From Acinetobacter sp. YWS30-1 (GTDB taxonomy: Bacteria > Pseudomonadota > Gammaproteobacteria > Pseudomonadales > Moraxellaceae): 64,000 nucleotides of DNA. The notes under the pieces were generated by a model, which was given only the letters and a program-made list of their open reading frames with translations, was not told where the DNA came from and made no database searches. The DNA is taken from positions 1,488,001 to 1,552,000 of the forward strand of contig NZ_CP114606.1 in NCBI RefSeq assembly GCF_033558715.1, read 5' to 3'. Below, piece after piece: positions 10,204 through 18,257 of the stretch. The position numbers and the translations under genes were made by a program. Each line of letters starts with the position of its first letter. Position 1 is the stretch's first letter.

Positions 10204-10686
10204 ATGAGGAACAAAACACTTACTTTATATCTGCTGGCGGGAATGTTATTGACCGGTATTCTGGTTGGGATTGCTTATCAGGTTCATAAGGATATCTATA
10301 AGGCAGAGTTCAATATACTGAAACCTGATGATCAGATGACTTTTCCAGCAAAGTCACTGATTACTTCGAATTTAAATCCTAAAACAGCTGTACCGGCAAG
10401 AACGGCTAGACACTCGGAAGTGGATTCTGAACAGCAGGTCTTATTACAACAGAGAGACCAGCTTTATCTGGATTTTACCCAAATGATGAATGGCTTAAGT
10501 CAAGGTGAAAAGCCAGACTATCGCCAGCTAGATCATTTGCTGGTACAGCAGCAGAATCTGGTGAATGCCCGGGTCGTTGCTCCGGAAGAGGCGAGAGCTC
10601 AAATAGAATTTTTGCAGAAAGTTCTGCCTGAAATCTCTCCACAGCTTGATCAAGCCTTAAATGCATTGGATCAGAAAAGTTTTTAA
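10204..10686 (+). CDS. Membrane-anchored hypothetical protein, coiled-coil C-terminus
   Basis: Not recognised. The ATG at 10204 is preceded by AGGTGG at a proper distance; an upstream GTG at 10195 overlaps that box and is unlikely. The 160-residue product has one N-terminal transmembrane helix (LLAGMLLTGILVGIAYQV) and a periplasmic linker. It ends in a glutamine/leucine-rich helical stretch (about residues 80-157) that looks like a coiled coil. The arrangement resembles small envelope accessory or chaperone proteins, such as lipase-chaperone-like anchors, but I would not assign one. It follows the propeller gene, which suggests a shared envelope role. Confidence 0.65.
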   Translation: MRNKTLTLYLLAGMLLTGILVGIAYQVHKDIYKAEFNILKPDDQMTFPAKSLITSNLNPKTAVPARTARHSEVDSEQQVLLQQRDQLYLDFTQMMNGLSQGEKPDYRQLDHLLVQQQNLVNARVVAPEEARAQIEFLQKVLPEISPQLDQALNALDQKSF

Positions 10687-10742
10687 TCTTCCGGTTTAAA
10701 GCTTTATTTAGTTGTGAATACAGATCATAGATAAGCTTAATA

Positions 10743-10770
10743 AGAAAAAGCCCGTAGAAACGGACTTCTT
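10743..10770 (-). terminator. Intrinsic terminator of the tus operon
   Basis: On the minus strand AAGTCCGT and ACGGGCTT pair around TTCT, followed by TTTTC. It lies about 25 bp past the tusE stop. Confidence 0.7.
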
Positions 10771-10795
10771 CTTCATTCATTTTTTAGATTAAAAC

Positions 10796-11107
10796 TTATA
10801 AGCAGTTCGCGGGTTTCGGGATACCAGCCAGTCGGCTTAAATGACGTGCCACTAAACCCGTATTAAACTTTTCCTGCAATAAGGCATTGTTAATTTCCGG
10901 GCTGACTGTCTTCATCAAAAACTTAATTAGCGGACGGGTTGCAGGAGAATGCCCAAACTGCTGATAAAATTGACGGACTGCCTGTAGCACTTCAAAATGC
11001 CAAGGAGTAAGTTGAAGTTCTAGTGTATCTGCCAGTACTTGGGCAACGTCTTCATTCCAGATGGTGTAATCGACTAAATGACCATCTTGGTCCAGTTCTA
11101 GATTCAT
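10796..11107 (-). CDS. tusE: Sulfurtransferase TusE (DsrC family)
   Basis: Final member of the tRNA 2-thiouridine sulfur relay: it takes persulfide sulfur from TusBCD and hands it to MnmA. The ATG at 11107 gives 103 residues beginning MNLELDQDG, the usual TusE start; an upstream ATG at 11140 would overlap tusB. The DsrC pattern is clear (WHFEVLQAVRQFYQQFGHSPATRPL), and the penultimate cysteine in the C-terminal PANCL is the persulfide carrier. The tusB stop lies about a dozen bases upstream, so translation is probably coupled. Confidence 0.93.
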   Translation of the reverse strand: MNLELDQDGHLVDYTIWNEDVAQVLADTLELQLTPWHFEVLQAVRQFYQQFGHSPATRPLIKFLMKTVSPEINNALLQEKFNTGLVARHLSRLAGIPKPANCL

Positions 11108-11121
11108 ATGTGACTCATGGA

Positions 11122-11406
11122 TTATTTCATTGAGATGCAACGACTAAATTTCAGACATAGATCTGCAAATTCGGAGTAGTCGAGTAAAGCAACATTTTCC
11201 GATAAAGGTGAGATCAGAATTTCTGCATCATTTTTTAGGATATAAACTTGCGGTAGTTGCTGTACGAAGGCATGGTCCAGATACAGCACAGATTCTCCCA
11301 TCAGGACCACCTGATTATCTAAAGCATGGAGCTGTGCTAATTGATCAAGGACTGACGCCGTCGCTGCATAATCTGACTGGATCAGGTAAAGGGTTTGATC
11401 TGACAT
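11122..11406 (-). CDS. tusB: Sulfur relay protein TusB (DsrH family)
   Basis: The product has 94 residues and is the smallest part of the TusBCD hexamer that passes sulfur from TusA to TusE. The sequence starts MSDQTLYLIQSDYAAT and has the DsrH-like core VVLMGESVLYLDHAF and VYILKNDAEI. There is a Cys-containing C-terminus (LCLKFSRCISMK). Length fits the family (about 95). Identification rests partly on its position between tusC and tusE, because DsrH proteins diverge quickly. Gaps to neighbours are under 20 bp. Confidence 0.88.
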   Translation of the reverse strand: MSDQTLYLIQSDYAATASVLDQLAQLHALDNQVVLMGESVLYLDHAFVQQLPQVYILKNDAEILISPLSENVALLDYSEFADLCLKFSRCISMK

Positions 11407-11423
11407 TTATTTATCCTTTGTCC

Positions 11424-11774
11424 TTACCAATACAATACGTGATCAAATTTTTGAACGAATTCTGAATTGAGTTCAATCAACTCAATCTCCTGCTCGCTTT
11501 GCTTTACAAAAGGAGAGTCCTGATTTTTCTGCTCAACCAGAATTGGGGTCAGGTCATAAAATTCGAAACTATCCACCAGATTTGAAGCCAGTTTAAAGGC
11601 ATGTTTAAGCTGGTCAAACTGGAGCTCAGAACGTAAAAGACTCAAGGCCGCGCCTTGGAGTAATACTTTAACTTCAGCGCCGAAGGTCGCCAGTACCATC
11701 GTGGCAGACAGGCTTTCATGCACCTGTAAGCTGTTTAGGTTGGCTTGGGTTAATATAACAAGTACAGATTTCAC
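11424..11774 (-). CDS. tusC: Sulfur relay protein TusC (DsrF family)
   Basis: The product has 116 residues in the DsrE/F fold, structural partner in the TusBCD complex. It begins MKSVLVILTQANLNSLQVHESLSATMVLATFGAEVKVLL, matching the Rossmann-like DsrF start in which an adjacent small domain would bind the D subunit. ASNLVDSFEFYDLTPILVE is the conserved second half. TusC usually lacks an essential cysteine and none is visible here, as expected. It follows tusD by about 45 bp. Confidence 0.9.
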   Translation of the reverse strand: MKSVLVILTQANLNSLQVHESLSATMVLATFGAEVKVLLQGAALSLLRSELQFDQLKHAFKLASNLVDSFEFYDLTPILVEQKNQDSPFVKQSEQEIELIELNSEFVQKFDHVLYW

Positions 11775-11818
11775 ACAAGATTCCTTTTAAAAGCAACACA
11801 TCCTGAAAAATGAAGCAT

Positions 11819-12187
11819 CTAGAATTGAATTAGACGTTGTGAGGACTGAACAGCATCAGCAAGCTCGCCTAGACCGACCAATTCAAAACCATCAGCAAGA
11901 TTATGTTGCTGAATATTGTGACGTTGAGCATTTTCCTGATCTGTAATCCCACGCGCTAAGGCTGCACTGACACAAACGGGTAAGCGGATCTTCAGATCCT
12001 GCCAGGAACGTGTGAGATGACGCTGGTCGTCGGGCACCCATTGCAATGCATTTGCGACCGACACGCCATCTTGATAGAAAAATACACGGAAAGCTTCCTG
12101 TTTATGTTGTAAAGCTTGGGCGAGTCCAAGCGCATGCCAGGCATAAATAGAAGTCGGTGCGGAGGTAACAAGAATTAAGGTGCTCAT
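11819..12187 (-). CDS. tusD: Sulfurtransferase TusD (DsrE family)
   Basis: The product has 122 residues and is the catalytic subunit of TusBCD, which accepts sulfur on a conserved cysteine. That residue is seen at about position 72 in LPVCVSAALARGI. The N-terminus STLILVTSAPTSIYAWHALGLAQAL and the segment FYQDGVSVANAL match the family. It is the first gene of tusDCBE and supports mnm5s2U34 modification of tRNAs. TusA and MnmA are not in this window. The promoter must lie in the 69 bp shared with the divergent epimerase-like gene. Confidence 0.93.
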   Translation of the reverse strand: MSTLILVTSAPTSIYAWHALGLAQALQHKQEAFRVFFYQDGVSVANALQWVPDDQRHLTRSWQDLKIRLPVCVSAALARGITDQENAQRHNIQQHNLADGFELVGLGELADAVQSSQRLIQF

Positions 12188-12256
12188 CGAAATTCACTAC
12201 AGGCTTGATCAACGCGGGATGATGATCTTGGCTACAAAGAAAGTAGGTAGTATACA

Positions 12257-13267
12257 ATGATTTTAGTGACGGGTGGTTTAGGCTTTTTAGGCTCACATAT
12301 TGCTTTAAGTCTGATGGCACAAGGACTAGAGGTCATTGTGGTCGATAATCTGGCCAATGCCAGTCTACAGACCTTAGAACGCCTTGAATTTATTTCCGGC
12401 CGCTATGTGCCTTTTGTCAAAATTGATATCCGTAACACTCCAGCATTAAATAAAGTTTTTGAACAGAATTCAGTACAGGCTGTCATTCATACTGCCAGCT
12501 TTAAATCATTAGAAGAATCAGTTTTAAAACCACTTGAATATTATAATGATAATGTCAGCTGTATCATGAGCTTGATGCGTGCCATGCAGCGTACTGGAGT
12601 ACGCAATCTGGTGCATTTGTCTTCATTGGCTGTATATGGCCATTCCGGAACGGATTTAAAAGAAGATCAGGCTTTCAATTACACTTATCCAAATCCTTAT
12701 ATTAAATCACAGCAGATGGTGGAAGAAATCATCCGGGATACTGCCAAGACGGATAATGAATGGCGTATTGCGATGTTACGTCTTTCCAATGTCGCGGGTG
12801 CTTTTGAAAATGGCATTTTAGGTGAATGGGTGCCACCTTTACCAAAGAATATTGTGCCTCTGGCCATGCAGGTGGCTGCGAAGCAGCGTGAATATCTGGA
12901 ATTGCGCCGTCAGGCCAAGACCGAAGACTATACAGTAGAACGTAGTTTTCTACATGTGATGGATGTCTGTGATGCGGTATTCAAGTCGCTACATTGGCTG
13001 TCTCAACAGCAACAATGGACTTGCGAAGCCTTTAATATTGCTGGAGAGCTAATTTCAATGCAGACTTTGCTGGATCAGGTTGCAGAAGTCACCCAATCTG
13101 CTGTTCCTATAGTAGATGCTTTGCCATATCCACATGCCGAAATGGATCAACTGGGTGCTAATACGGATAAAGCCCAACAGTTGTTACATTGGCAGCCACG
13201 CTATACCTTAAGGAAAATGTTAGAGGATGAATGGCTGTTCTATCAGAATACGTTAAGAGGGCAGTGA
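12257..13267 (+). CDS. GalE-like NAD-dependent epimerase/dehydratase, atypical active site
   Basis: The product has 336 residues, an extended short-chain dehydrogenase similar in layout to UDP-glucose 4-epimerase. The nucleotide motif GGLGFLGSH (residues 6-14) and the acidic VVDNL after strand 2 indicate NAD(H) binding. The Ser of LSSLAVYG (about 122) and the Tyr of NPYIKSQ (148) are present. The lysine that should lie four residues after that Tyr (YxxxK) is Gln152 here, so classical epimerase chemistry is doubtful. FLHVMDVCDA matches the conserved YIHVMDL segment. It is divergent from tusD, with GTAGGTAG upstream of the ATG. It could be a binding protein or act on another substrate. Confidence 0.8.
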   Translation: MILVTGGLGFLGSHIALSLMAQGLEVIVVDNLANASLQTLERLEFISGRYVPFVKIDIRNTPALNKVFEQNSVQAVIHTASFKSLEESVLKPLEYYNDNVSCIMSLMRAMQRTGVRNLVHLSSLAVYGHSGTDLKEDQAFNYTYPNPYIKSQQMVEEIIRDTAKTDNEWRIAMLRLSNVAGAFENGILGEWVPPLPKNIVPLAMQVAAKQREYLELRRQAKTEDYTVERSFLHVMDVCDAVFKSLHWLSQQQQWTCEAFNIAGELISMQTLLDQVAEVTQSAVPIVDALPYPHAEMDQLGANTDKAQQLLHWQPRYTLRKMLEDEWLFYQNTLRGQ

Positions 13268-13292
13268 TTAAGAATCCTACAAGTTAATTATT

Positions 13293-13311
13293 GATAATAA
13301 TTATCATTTGC
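13293..13311. promoter_or_regulatory. Putative Fur box upstream of fumC
   Basis: GATAATAATTATCATTTGC matches 15 of 19 positions of the classical Fur consensus. It sits about 92 bp ahead of the fumC start, consistent with iron repression of this iron-free fumarase. Confidence 0.7.
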
Positions 13312-13402
13312 AAAATTAATCAAACTCATTAAGATGAATAGAGTACAGCATTGAAGCTGCTGTCTAAATGAGTAAAACATGGAATAACAATTGAGGTTGA
13401 GC

Positions 13403-14797
13403 ATGCAAACACGTATTGAACATGACACGATGGGAGAAGTCGCTGTACCGAGTGAAGCACTTTGGGGCGCACAAACTCAGCGTAGTCTACAGAACTTCAA
13501 TATTGGCAATGAGCATTTGCCACGCGCCATGATTCGTGCCATGGGCTTGGTCAAGAAAGCAGCTGCGATCACCAATGCCGAGTTAAACCAGATTCCTCAT
13601 GAGTTATCGACCTATATCATCGGTGCTGCGGATGAAGTGATCAGCGGTCAATGGGATAGCCAGTTCCCGCTAGTGGTATGGCAAACCGGTTCGGGCACGC
13701 AAAGTAACATGAACTGTAATGAAGTGATTGCCAATATTGCTAACCAGAAGCTGGGTAATCCTTTAGGTGCACAAAAGCCTGTGCATCCAAATGATCATGT
13801 CAACCGCGCTCAATCGACCAATGACTCTTTTCCGACTGCGATTCATGTAGCAGCTAGCTTACAGATCAATGAACTGCTAATACCGGCAGTGACACGTTTA
13901 CGTGATACCTTGCATGCCAAATCTCAGGAATTTACCGAGATTGTAAAAATCGGTCGTACCCATCTTCAGGATGCCACACCTTTAACTTTAGGTCAGGAAT
14001 TCAGTGGATATGTCTCTCAACTGGATCATGCTTTAATTCGACTGTATCAGGCTTTGCAAGGGTTATATGAACTGCCATTAGGCGGAACCGCCGTCGGTAC
14101 AGGCCTCAATGCACATCCAGATTATGCTGTTAAAGCTGCGGATACTCTGGCTAAATTAACAGGCTTGCCTTTTGTCACCGCTCCTAACAAGTTCGAAGCT
14201 TTGGCCGGCCGTGATGCAGCAGTTTTTGCTTCAGGTGCTTTAAAGACTTTAGCGGTTAGCCTGAATAAAATTGCCAATGATATTCGCTGGTTGGCGAGTG
14301 GACCACGTTGTGGTTTTGGTGAATTACGTATTCCTGAAAATGAACCGGGTTCAAGTATTATGCCGGGTAAGGTGAACCCGACTCAAAGTGAAGCCATGAC
14401 TATGGTAGTTGCCCAAGTCTTAGGGAATGATACGACGATTAATGTGGCCGGTGCATCAGGGAATTTTGAGCTGAATGTCTTTATGCCAGTGATTGCTTAT
14501 AACCTGTTGCAGTCAATCCAACTGCTTGGCGATGCATGTAACAGCTTTAACGATAACTGTGCAGTCGGAATCGAGCCTAACCGTGACAAGATTGAGCACT
14601 TCCTGCATGATTCATTAATGCTGGTCACTGCATTGAATCCAGTCATTGGTTATGAGAATGCAGCTAAAGTGGCCAAGACCGCCTATAAAGAAGGTAAAAC
14701 CTTAAAACAGGTCGCAGTAGAACTCGGATTGGTAACTGCAGAACAGTTCGATCAGGTGGTTCGCCCTGAAAATATGGTGGCTCCAAACGTAAAATAA
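13403..14797 (+). CDS. fumC: Class II (iron-independent) fumarate hydratase
   Basis: This enzyme catalyses fumarate + water to L-malate in the TCA cycle without an iron-sulfur cluster. The ATG at 13403 follows GAGGTTGAG and gives 464 residues ([28 protein letters not shown]). The superfamily signature [11 protein letters not shown] carries the catalytic serine loop. Substrate contacts are in [24 protein letters not shown] and [10 protein letters not shown]. Length matches FumC (about 465). A Fur box upstream suggests derepression when iron is scarce, when the Fe-S class I enzymes fail. It ends in a clear hairpin at 14820-14846. Confidence 0.96.
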   Translation: MQTRIEHDTMGEVAVPSEALWGAQTQRSLQNFNIGNEHLPRAMIRAMGLVKKAAAITNAELNQIPHELSTYIIGAADEVISGQWDSQFPLVVWQTGSGTQSNMNCNEVIANIANQKLGNPLGAQKPVHPNDHVNRAQSTNDSFPTAIHVAASLQINELLIPAVTRLRDTLHAKSQEFTEIVKIGRTHLQDATPLTLGQEFSGYVSQLDHALIRLYQALQGLYELPLGGTAVGTGLNAHPDYAVKAADTLAKLTGLPFVTAPNKFEALAGRDAAVFASGALKTLAVSLNKIANDIRWLASGPRCGFGELRIPENEPGSSIMPGKVNPTQSEAMTMVVAQVLGNDTTINVAGASGNFELNVFMPVIAYNLLQSIQLLGDACNSFNDNCAVGIEPNRDKIEHFLHDSLMLVTALNPVIGYENAAKVAKTAYKEGKTLKQVAVELGLVTAEQFDQVVRPENMVAPNVK

Positions 14798-14819
14798 GTC
14801 TTCTAATTATGGTTAAATA

Positions 14820-14846
14820 ATAAAGCCCTCTAAATGAGGGCTTTAT
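14820..14846 (+). terminator. Intrinsic terminator of fumC
   Basis: AAAGCCCTC/GAGGGCTTT hairpin with a short U-rich tail, about 25 bp past the stop. Confidence 0.75.
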
Positions 14847-15033
14847 AATATCTAAGGATTATTCATACAAATTTTAATAAAATCAATTGCACATGTTTTT
14901 TCTGGAAAATTCTCATTCAATTAAGCTTGCTTATTAAATGCTATGAACCATCTATCGTTCATGTTTTGACAGATATGCAATGACGGATTACTAATAGAAA
15001 TTCCCTGATAACTAGAAAAATGAGGTAAGGGTG

Positions 15034-15207
15034 ATGACTGACTTTGATGATGATTTTGATCTGGACGAACCCTATCCAGATGAGGATTTATATCCAGATT
15101 ATACAAAAAAGAAGTGTAGCAGCTGTAGCGGTACCGGCTATAACGTTGTGGAAGCTAAACAGTGTATCGAATGTATGGGAACCGGCAAAACTGGTGAGAT
15201 AGATTAA
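15034..15207 (+). CDS. 57-residue protein with two DnaJ-type CxxCxGxG zinc knuckles
   Basis: A short frame from ATG 15034 to TAA 15207, preceded by GAGGTAAGG at an ideal distance and followed by an intrinsic terminator. The first 25 residues are strongly acidic (MTDFDDDFDLDEPYPDED). The rest has two copies of the DnaJ central-domain repeat: CSSCSGTG (about residues 28-35) and CIECMGTG (43-50). Four cysteines in this spacing should bind one zinc ion. DnaJ itself has four such repeats, so this is a mini zinc-ribbon protein. It could bind unfolded or partner proteins; the function is not known to me. It is a stand-alone gene. Confidence 0.8.
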   Translation: MTDFDDDFDLDEPYPDEDLYPDYTKKKCSSCSGTGYNVVEAKQCIECMGTGKTGEID

Positions 15208-15229
15208 CTCAAAATTATAAATATTTATT

Positions 15230-15257
15230 AAGCCTGCTCTATGAGTGGGCTTTTTTA
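15230..15257 (+). terminator. Intrinsic terminator after the zinc-knuckle gene
   Basis: AAGCCTGCTC pairs (with wobbles) with GAGTGGGCTT, followed by six T. Confidence 0.65.
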
Positions 15258-15546
15258 TTCTCCTCATCAGAAGTTCTTAATTTTATAGATTCATGAGCAA
15301 ATAAAAGAAAGAATCTAAAATTACGGGTGAAATCGTATTAGAAGGATGGTTAGAGATAACTATTGAAGTTTTTTTAGTGCTAAAGCCTATCCTCATGGCT
15401 TCTCATACCGAATTAACATTGAATAAGCGTATATAGCTGCTAAAATGCAGTTCGTTTTTACTGCTGTTTTGTCGTTTATTCCGCATGAGTTTCTATAGCA
15501 TATGAATAAACATCCATAAAATGGCAGGTTGTTTAAGGAAAATTTA
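15258..15546. other. Intergenic, no gene seen
   Basis: AT-rich spacer between the terminator of the zinc-knuckle gene and the next start. It presumably holds a promoter for the downstream gene, but I cannot single one out. Confidence 0.4.
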
Positions 15547-16038
15547 ATGCTTGATATTTATTTAACAGATGTTCAAAAAAAGGTTCAATTCAAGGATTAT
15601 CCAGGTGAGCATCCTGTTAAATTTATTCTGAATTTTAAAAAGATTTTTCCAAGTGTAATGGAACTTCTTTTACCTGTTCTCCCGGAAAATGAAAATCTTG
15701 ATGAAATGACCTGGGAATCAACCACTCAGGACTTTGAGACATTTCAGATGTTATTAACAGGGTGGGGCATTATTGAATTGCGTTTAAATGCGATCACCCA
15801 GTATAAAGATAAGACATTTGCAGATCAGTTGGTGAAAGAGGCGCAGCAAAAACGCAGAGAATATCAGAAGAAACATCTTAAGCTTTCTAGTGTGGATCTG
15901 GATTATCTATTTATGCATGATGTGCATGGCTTGATTGATGCTGAACTGGTAGAACTGGGTGAAAAATTCTATTTACCAACCTTACGTGATCTTTGGAAAA
16001 ATAAAGTCTCTGCTCAAGTGCTTAATGCTAAATTCTAA
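15547..16038 (+). CDS. Hypothetical cytoplasmic protein, 163 residues
   Basis: Not recognised. ATG 15547 is preceded by AAGGAAAAT; an in-frame TTG at 15529 is less likely. The product begins MLDIYLTDVQKKVQFKDYPGEHPV. It has no signal peptide or transmembrane segment, and is rich in charged helices (QQKRREYQKKHLK). Tryptophan-containing segments (DEMTWEST, LLTGWGIIEL) suggest a compact globular fold. Stand-alone gene with its own terminator at 16066-16094. Confidence 0.7.
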   Translation: MLDIYLTDVQKKVQFKDYPGEHPVKFILNFKKIFPSVMELLLPVLPENENLDEMTWESTTQDFETFQMLLTGWGIIELRLNAITQYKDKTFADQLVKEAQQKRREYQKKHLKLSSVDLDYLFMHDVHGLIDAELVELGEKFYLPTLRDLWKNKVSAQVLNAKF

Positions 16039-16065
16039 GAAAATTTAAGCTGATTCATTCAATTT

Positions 16066-16094
16066 CATCCTCCAAATTGGGGGATGATTTTTTT
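16066..16094 (+). terminator. Intrinsic terminator
   Basis: CATCCTCC pairs with GGGGGATG across a short loop, followed by ATTTTTTTA, about 30 bp past the stop. Confidence 0.75.
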
Positions 16095-16135
16095 ATAGCG
16101 ATTTCTAAGGATTGACATTTCCCTTATGACAATAA

Positions 16136-16162
16136 ATAGCCTAAGCAAATTTCTATATTTAT
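16136..16162. repeat. Dispersed motif ATAGCCTAAGCAAATTT, copy 1
   Basis: ATAGCCTAAGCAAATTTCTA followed by TATTTAT. A near-identical block occurs at about 18640 and shorter versions at 18810 and 18840. The rest of the 16.1-16.45 kb gap is AT-rich with no gene seen and should hold the nitroreductase promoter. Confidence 0.6.
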
Positions 16163-16457
16163 CATCAAAACAACTTTCTGCTACATCATTGAACATGGTG
16201 ACTTATTTTAAAACAGAAATTGGCTCAGAAAAGGGCATTTATTTTATCGTTTGATAAAAAATAAATTAAAAAACTATTCTTTATCAAAAGAATATATAAA
16301 GATATTGCTTTAATAATATAGCTATTCCAGTCATATTTTTTTAAGCTATCAGTACTTGTGAGTAAATGAATCACAGAATTCTTATTCATTAGAATTCCTT
16401 CATAAAAATAAGTGAAGGTTCCAGTTTTCCCGAAGATATATCCAAGGATTTAACCGA

Positions 16458-17060
16458 ATGTCGAATCAGTTTTTAGATTTAATTACAAAACGCCGTACTA
16501 TTTATGCCATTGGTAAAAATGTAGAACAGTCTCCTGAATATTTAACTGATTTGATTCAAAATGCGATCAAGCAAAGTCCGTCATCTTTTAACTCGCAATC
16601 ATCTCGCGCCGTTATTTTATTTAATGGCGAACATGAAAAATTCTGGGGTTTTGTCGCTGATAAATTAAAAAGCTATGCCAAAGATGAAGAAAGTGCTGCA
16701 AAAACGACTGCAAAAATGGCAACCTTTGCTGCAGGTACGGGTACAGTTTTATTCTTTGAAGATCAAAATGTAGTAAAAGGCTTGCAAGAGCAATTCCCAT
16801 CTTATGCCGAGAATTTCCCAATCTGGGCAGAACATTCAACTGCTATTGCTCAGTTCTCTACCTGGACAGCATTGCATACTGAAGGCTTGGGTGCATCTTT
16901 ACAACACTATAATCCGATAGTAGATGAGCAGGTTCATGCAGAGTGGGATATTCCAGAAAACTGGAAACTTCGTGCTCAACTGGTATTTGGTTCAGTTGAA
17001 GGTGAAGCACGTGCGAAAGATTATCTGGAAGATGATCAACGCTTCAAAGTTTTCCAATAA
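16458..17060 (+). CDS. Nitroreductase-family oxidoreductase
   Basis: The product has 200 residues, within the range of small FMN-dependent nitroreductases, and is close in style to the Frm2/Hbn1-like group. The N-terminal ITKRRTIYAIGKNVE and SPSSFNSQSSRAVILF carry the FMN-phosphate-binding Arg and Ser residues. EGLGASLQHYNPIVDEQV matches the conserved C-terminal flavin segment. It likely reduces nitro or quinone compounds with NAD(P)H; the natural substrate is unknown. ATG 16458 is the only sensible start. Single gene, followed by an inverted repeat at 17072-17103. Confidence 0.85.
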   Translation: MSNQFLDLITKRRTIYAIGKNVEQSPEYLTDLIQNAIKQSPSSFNSQSSRAVILFNGEHEKFWGFVADKLKSYAKDEESAAKTTAKMATFAAGTGTVLFFEDQNVVKGLQEQFPSYAENFPIWAEHSTAIAQFSTWTALHTEGLGASLQHYNPIVDEQVHAEWDIPENWKLRAQLVFGSVEGEARAKDYLEDDQRFKVFQ

Positions 17061-17071
17061 GCTTAATTTCC

Positions 17072-17103
17072 GATCTGTCTTTAATCATTTTTAAGGACAG
17101 ATC
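17072..17103. repeat. Inverted repeat after the nitroreductase gene
   Basis: GATCTGTCTTTAA and TTAAGGACAGATC form a 13-bp stem with one mismatch. There is no clean T-run after it, so it may be a weak terminator or an mRNA-stabilising hairpin. Confidence 0.6.
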
Positions 17104-17191
17104 TCCAGGTTGTTTATAAAAATACGCATTAGATTTTTTAAAACTAGGCTAAACTAAAGCGGTATTTAAAGAATTTAATGAGTCAAACCGA

Positions 17192-17557
17192 ATGTCGAAA
17201 AACACGCAGAAGTTATCACCATTACAGGAACTGATTGCAGAGCAGAAATTGCTGTGTGAAGAGGTCGGTTCTGCCTATGTAGAAGTAAGTGGTGATGATG
17301 TCGTTGCAGTGGCTGTACATACCCTGAAGCAGGATCCAATTGTCGGAATCCGTAGAAAGCCTGAAACAGAAGAAAATATTAGCTGGTATATTTATGGTGG
17401 TGAACTGGCTTCAAATGAAGATGCTTTTGAAACCATGACTGTGCGTGAGTTACAGGATATCGCCCCTGAAGTTTTACCTTATCTGGCTTTAGAGCAGGGC
17501 TACCGCTTCATGATTGATGCAGATGATTATGAAGATGTCTGGAAAGAAGAAAACTAA
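17192..17557 (+). CDS. Hypothetical acidic protein, weakly Imm33/DUF2185-like
   Basis: The product has 121 residues and is strongly acidic, with no signal peptide. The segment ISWYIYGGELASNEDAFE followed by VLPYL and GYRFMIDADDYEDVW recalls the order of conserved features in DUF2185/Imm33 proteins (W, then G-x-E-x-x-E, then P-x-x-x-P-Y-L, then G-x-x-F). This is a pattern resemblance only. The next gene, a small secreted protein, starts 16 bp downstream, so the two form an operon. If the Imm33 resemblance is real an effector might be expected nearby, but none is recognisable. Confidence 0.65.
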   Translation: MSKNTQKLSPLQELIAEQKLLCEEVGSAYVEVSGDDVVAVAVHTLKQDPIVGIRRKPETEENISWYIYGGELASNEDAFETMTVRELQDIAPEVLPYLALEQGYRFMIDADDYEDVWKEEN

Positions 17558-17572
17558 AAGAAGACCTTCGAA

Positions 17573-17941
17573 ATGATCAAATCCTCATCTTTAATATGTA
17601 CTTTCTTTATTTGCATGCAATTGAACAATATGGCTTTTGCCGAAAAGCTTTCACAAGCGGACTATGATCAGTTTATTGCCAAACAAACAAAAATAGTCAA
17701 TGAAACCAAACATATTTTAGATGAGCCAGATCAGAATGCAGATGCACAAAGTCAACGTCAGGCATTCTGCCAGCGTTTAACGGCTTATGAAGAGATTCAA
17801 AAAGTTTCTGAAGAAAATCATGAACTCAATATGGCGTCCACAATGGCGATGATTGCTAAAAGCTTTCTGGATCGACAAGCACAGAGCATGAATAATTCAG
17901 GTATGACCACCGCAATATTTTGTAAGAGTAGGGAAGTGTAA
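17573..17941 (+). CDS. Small secreted hypothetical protein
   Basis: The product has 122 residues. The N-terminal MIKSSSLICTFFICMQLNN and the AFA-E site indicate a signal peptide cut at about residue 23. The mature part is helical and charged, with one Cys in RQAFCQRL and one in AIFCKSREV that could form a disulfide. Not recognised. It is cotranscribed with the acidic protein 16 bp upstream, so a shared role is possible. Confidence 0.65.
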   Translation: MIKSSSLICTFFICMQLNNMAFAEKLSQADYDQFIAKQTKIVNETKHILDEPDQNADAQSQRQAFCQRLTAYEEIQKVSEENHELNMASTMAMIAKSFLDRQAQSMNNSGMTTAIFCKSREV

Positions 17942-17975
17942 TTAAGCTATAAAAGCAAGAGCATCGTCTTGAGTT

Positions 17976-18257
17976 TTAATAGCCACCATCATCATTTAAA
18001 AATGCATCCTTCTGTTCTGGAATGGAAACTTTGACAGTTGGAATAGAGTAACTCGCTGCTGTTAATCGAGCTATATTGAAATCCTTAGTTCCTACTTGAG
18101 GGATAATAGGTATTTGACCTGTTCGAACAATTTCACCATAAACTATCGTGATCAATTCTGCTGGAGTTAAACCCGCTTCTGCTATTACACATTCTGCTGA
18201 TTCAACAACGTCTTGTTCCACTAAGAATTTAATACTTTTTTTAACTAAATTGTTCAT
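17976..18257 (-). CDS. RelB/DinJ-like antitoxin without an adjacent toxin
   Basis: The product has 93 residues. The segment DVVESAECVIAEAGLTPAELITIVYGEIVRTGQIPI follows the RelB/DinJ ribbon-helix-helix pattern (A-x-x-V-x-x-x-x-G-L-T-x-x-x-x-I then V-x-x-G-x-I-P), with strand 1 degenerate. The C-terminal half (SIPTVKVSIPEQKDAFLNDDGGY) would be the toxin-binding tail. RelE/YafQ/HicA-like toxins should lie next to it on the same strand, but none is present, so this appears to be an orphan. An AAGGC box precedes the ATG. The family assignment is by motif only. Confidence 0.6.
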   Translation of the reverse strand: MNNLVKKSIKFLVEQDVVESAECVIAEAGLTPAELITIVYGEIVRTGQIPIIPQVGTKDFNIARLTAASYSIPTVKVSIPEQKDAFLNDDGGY

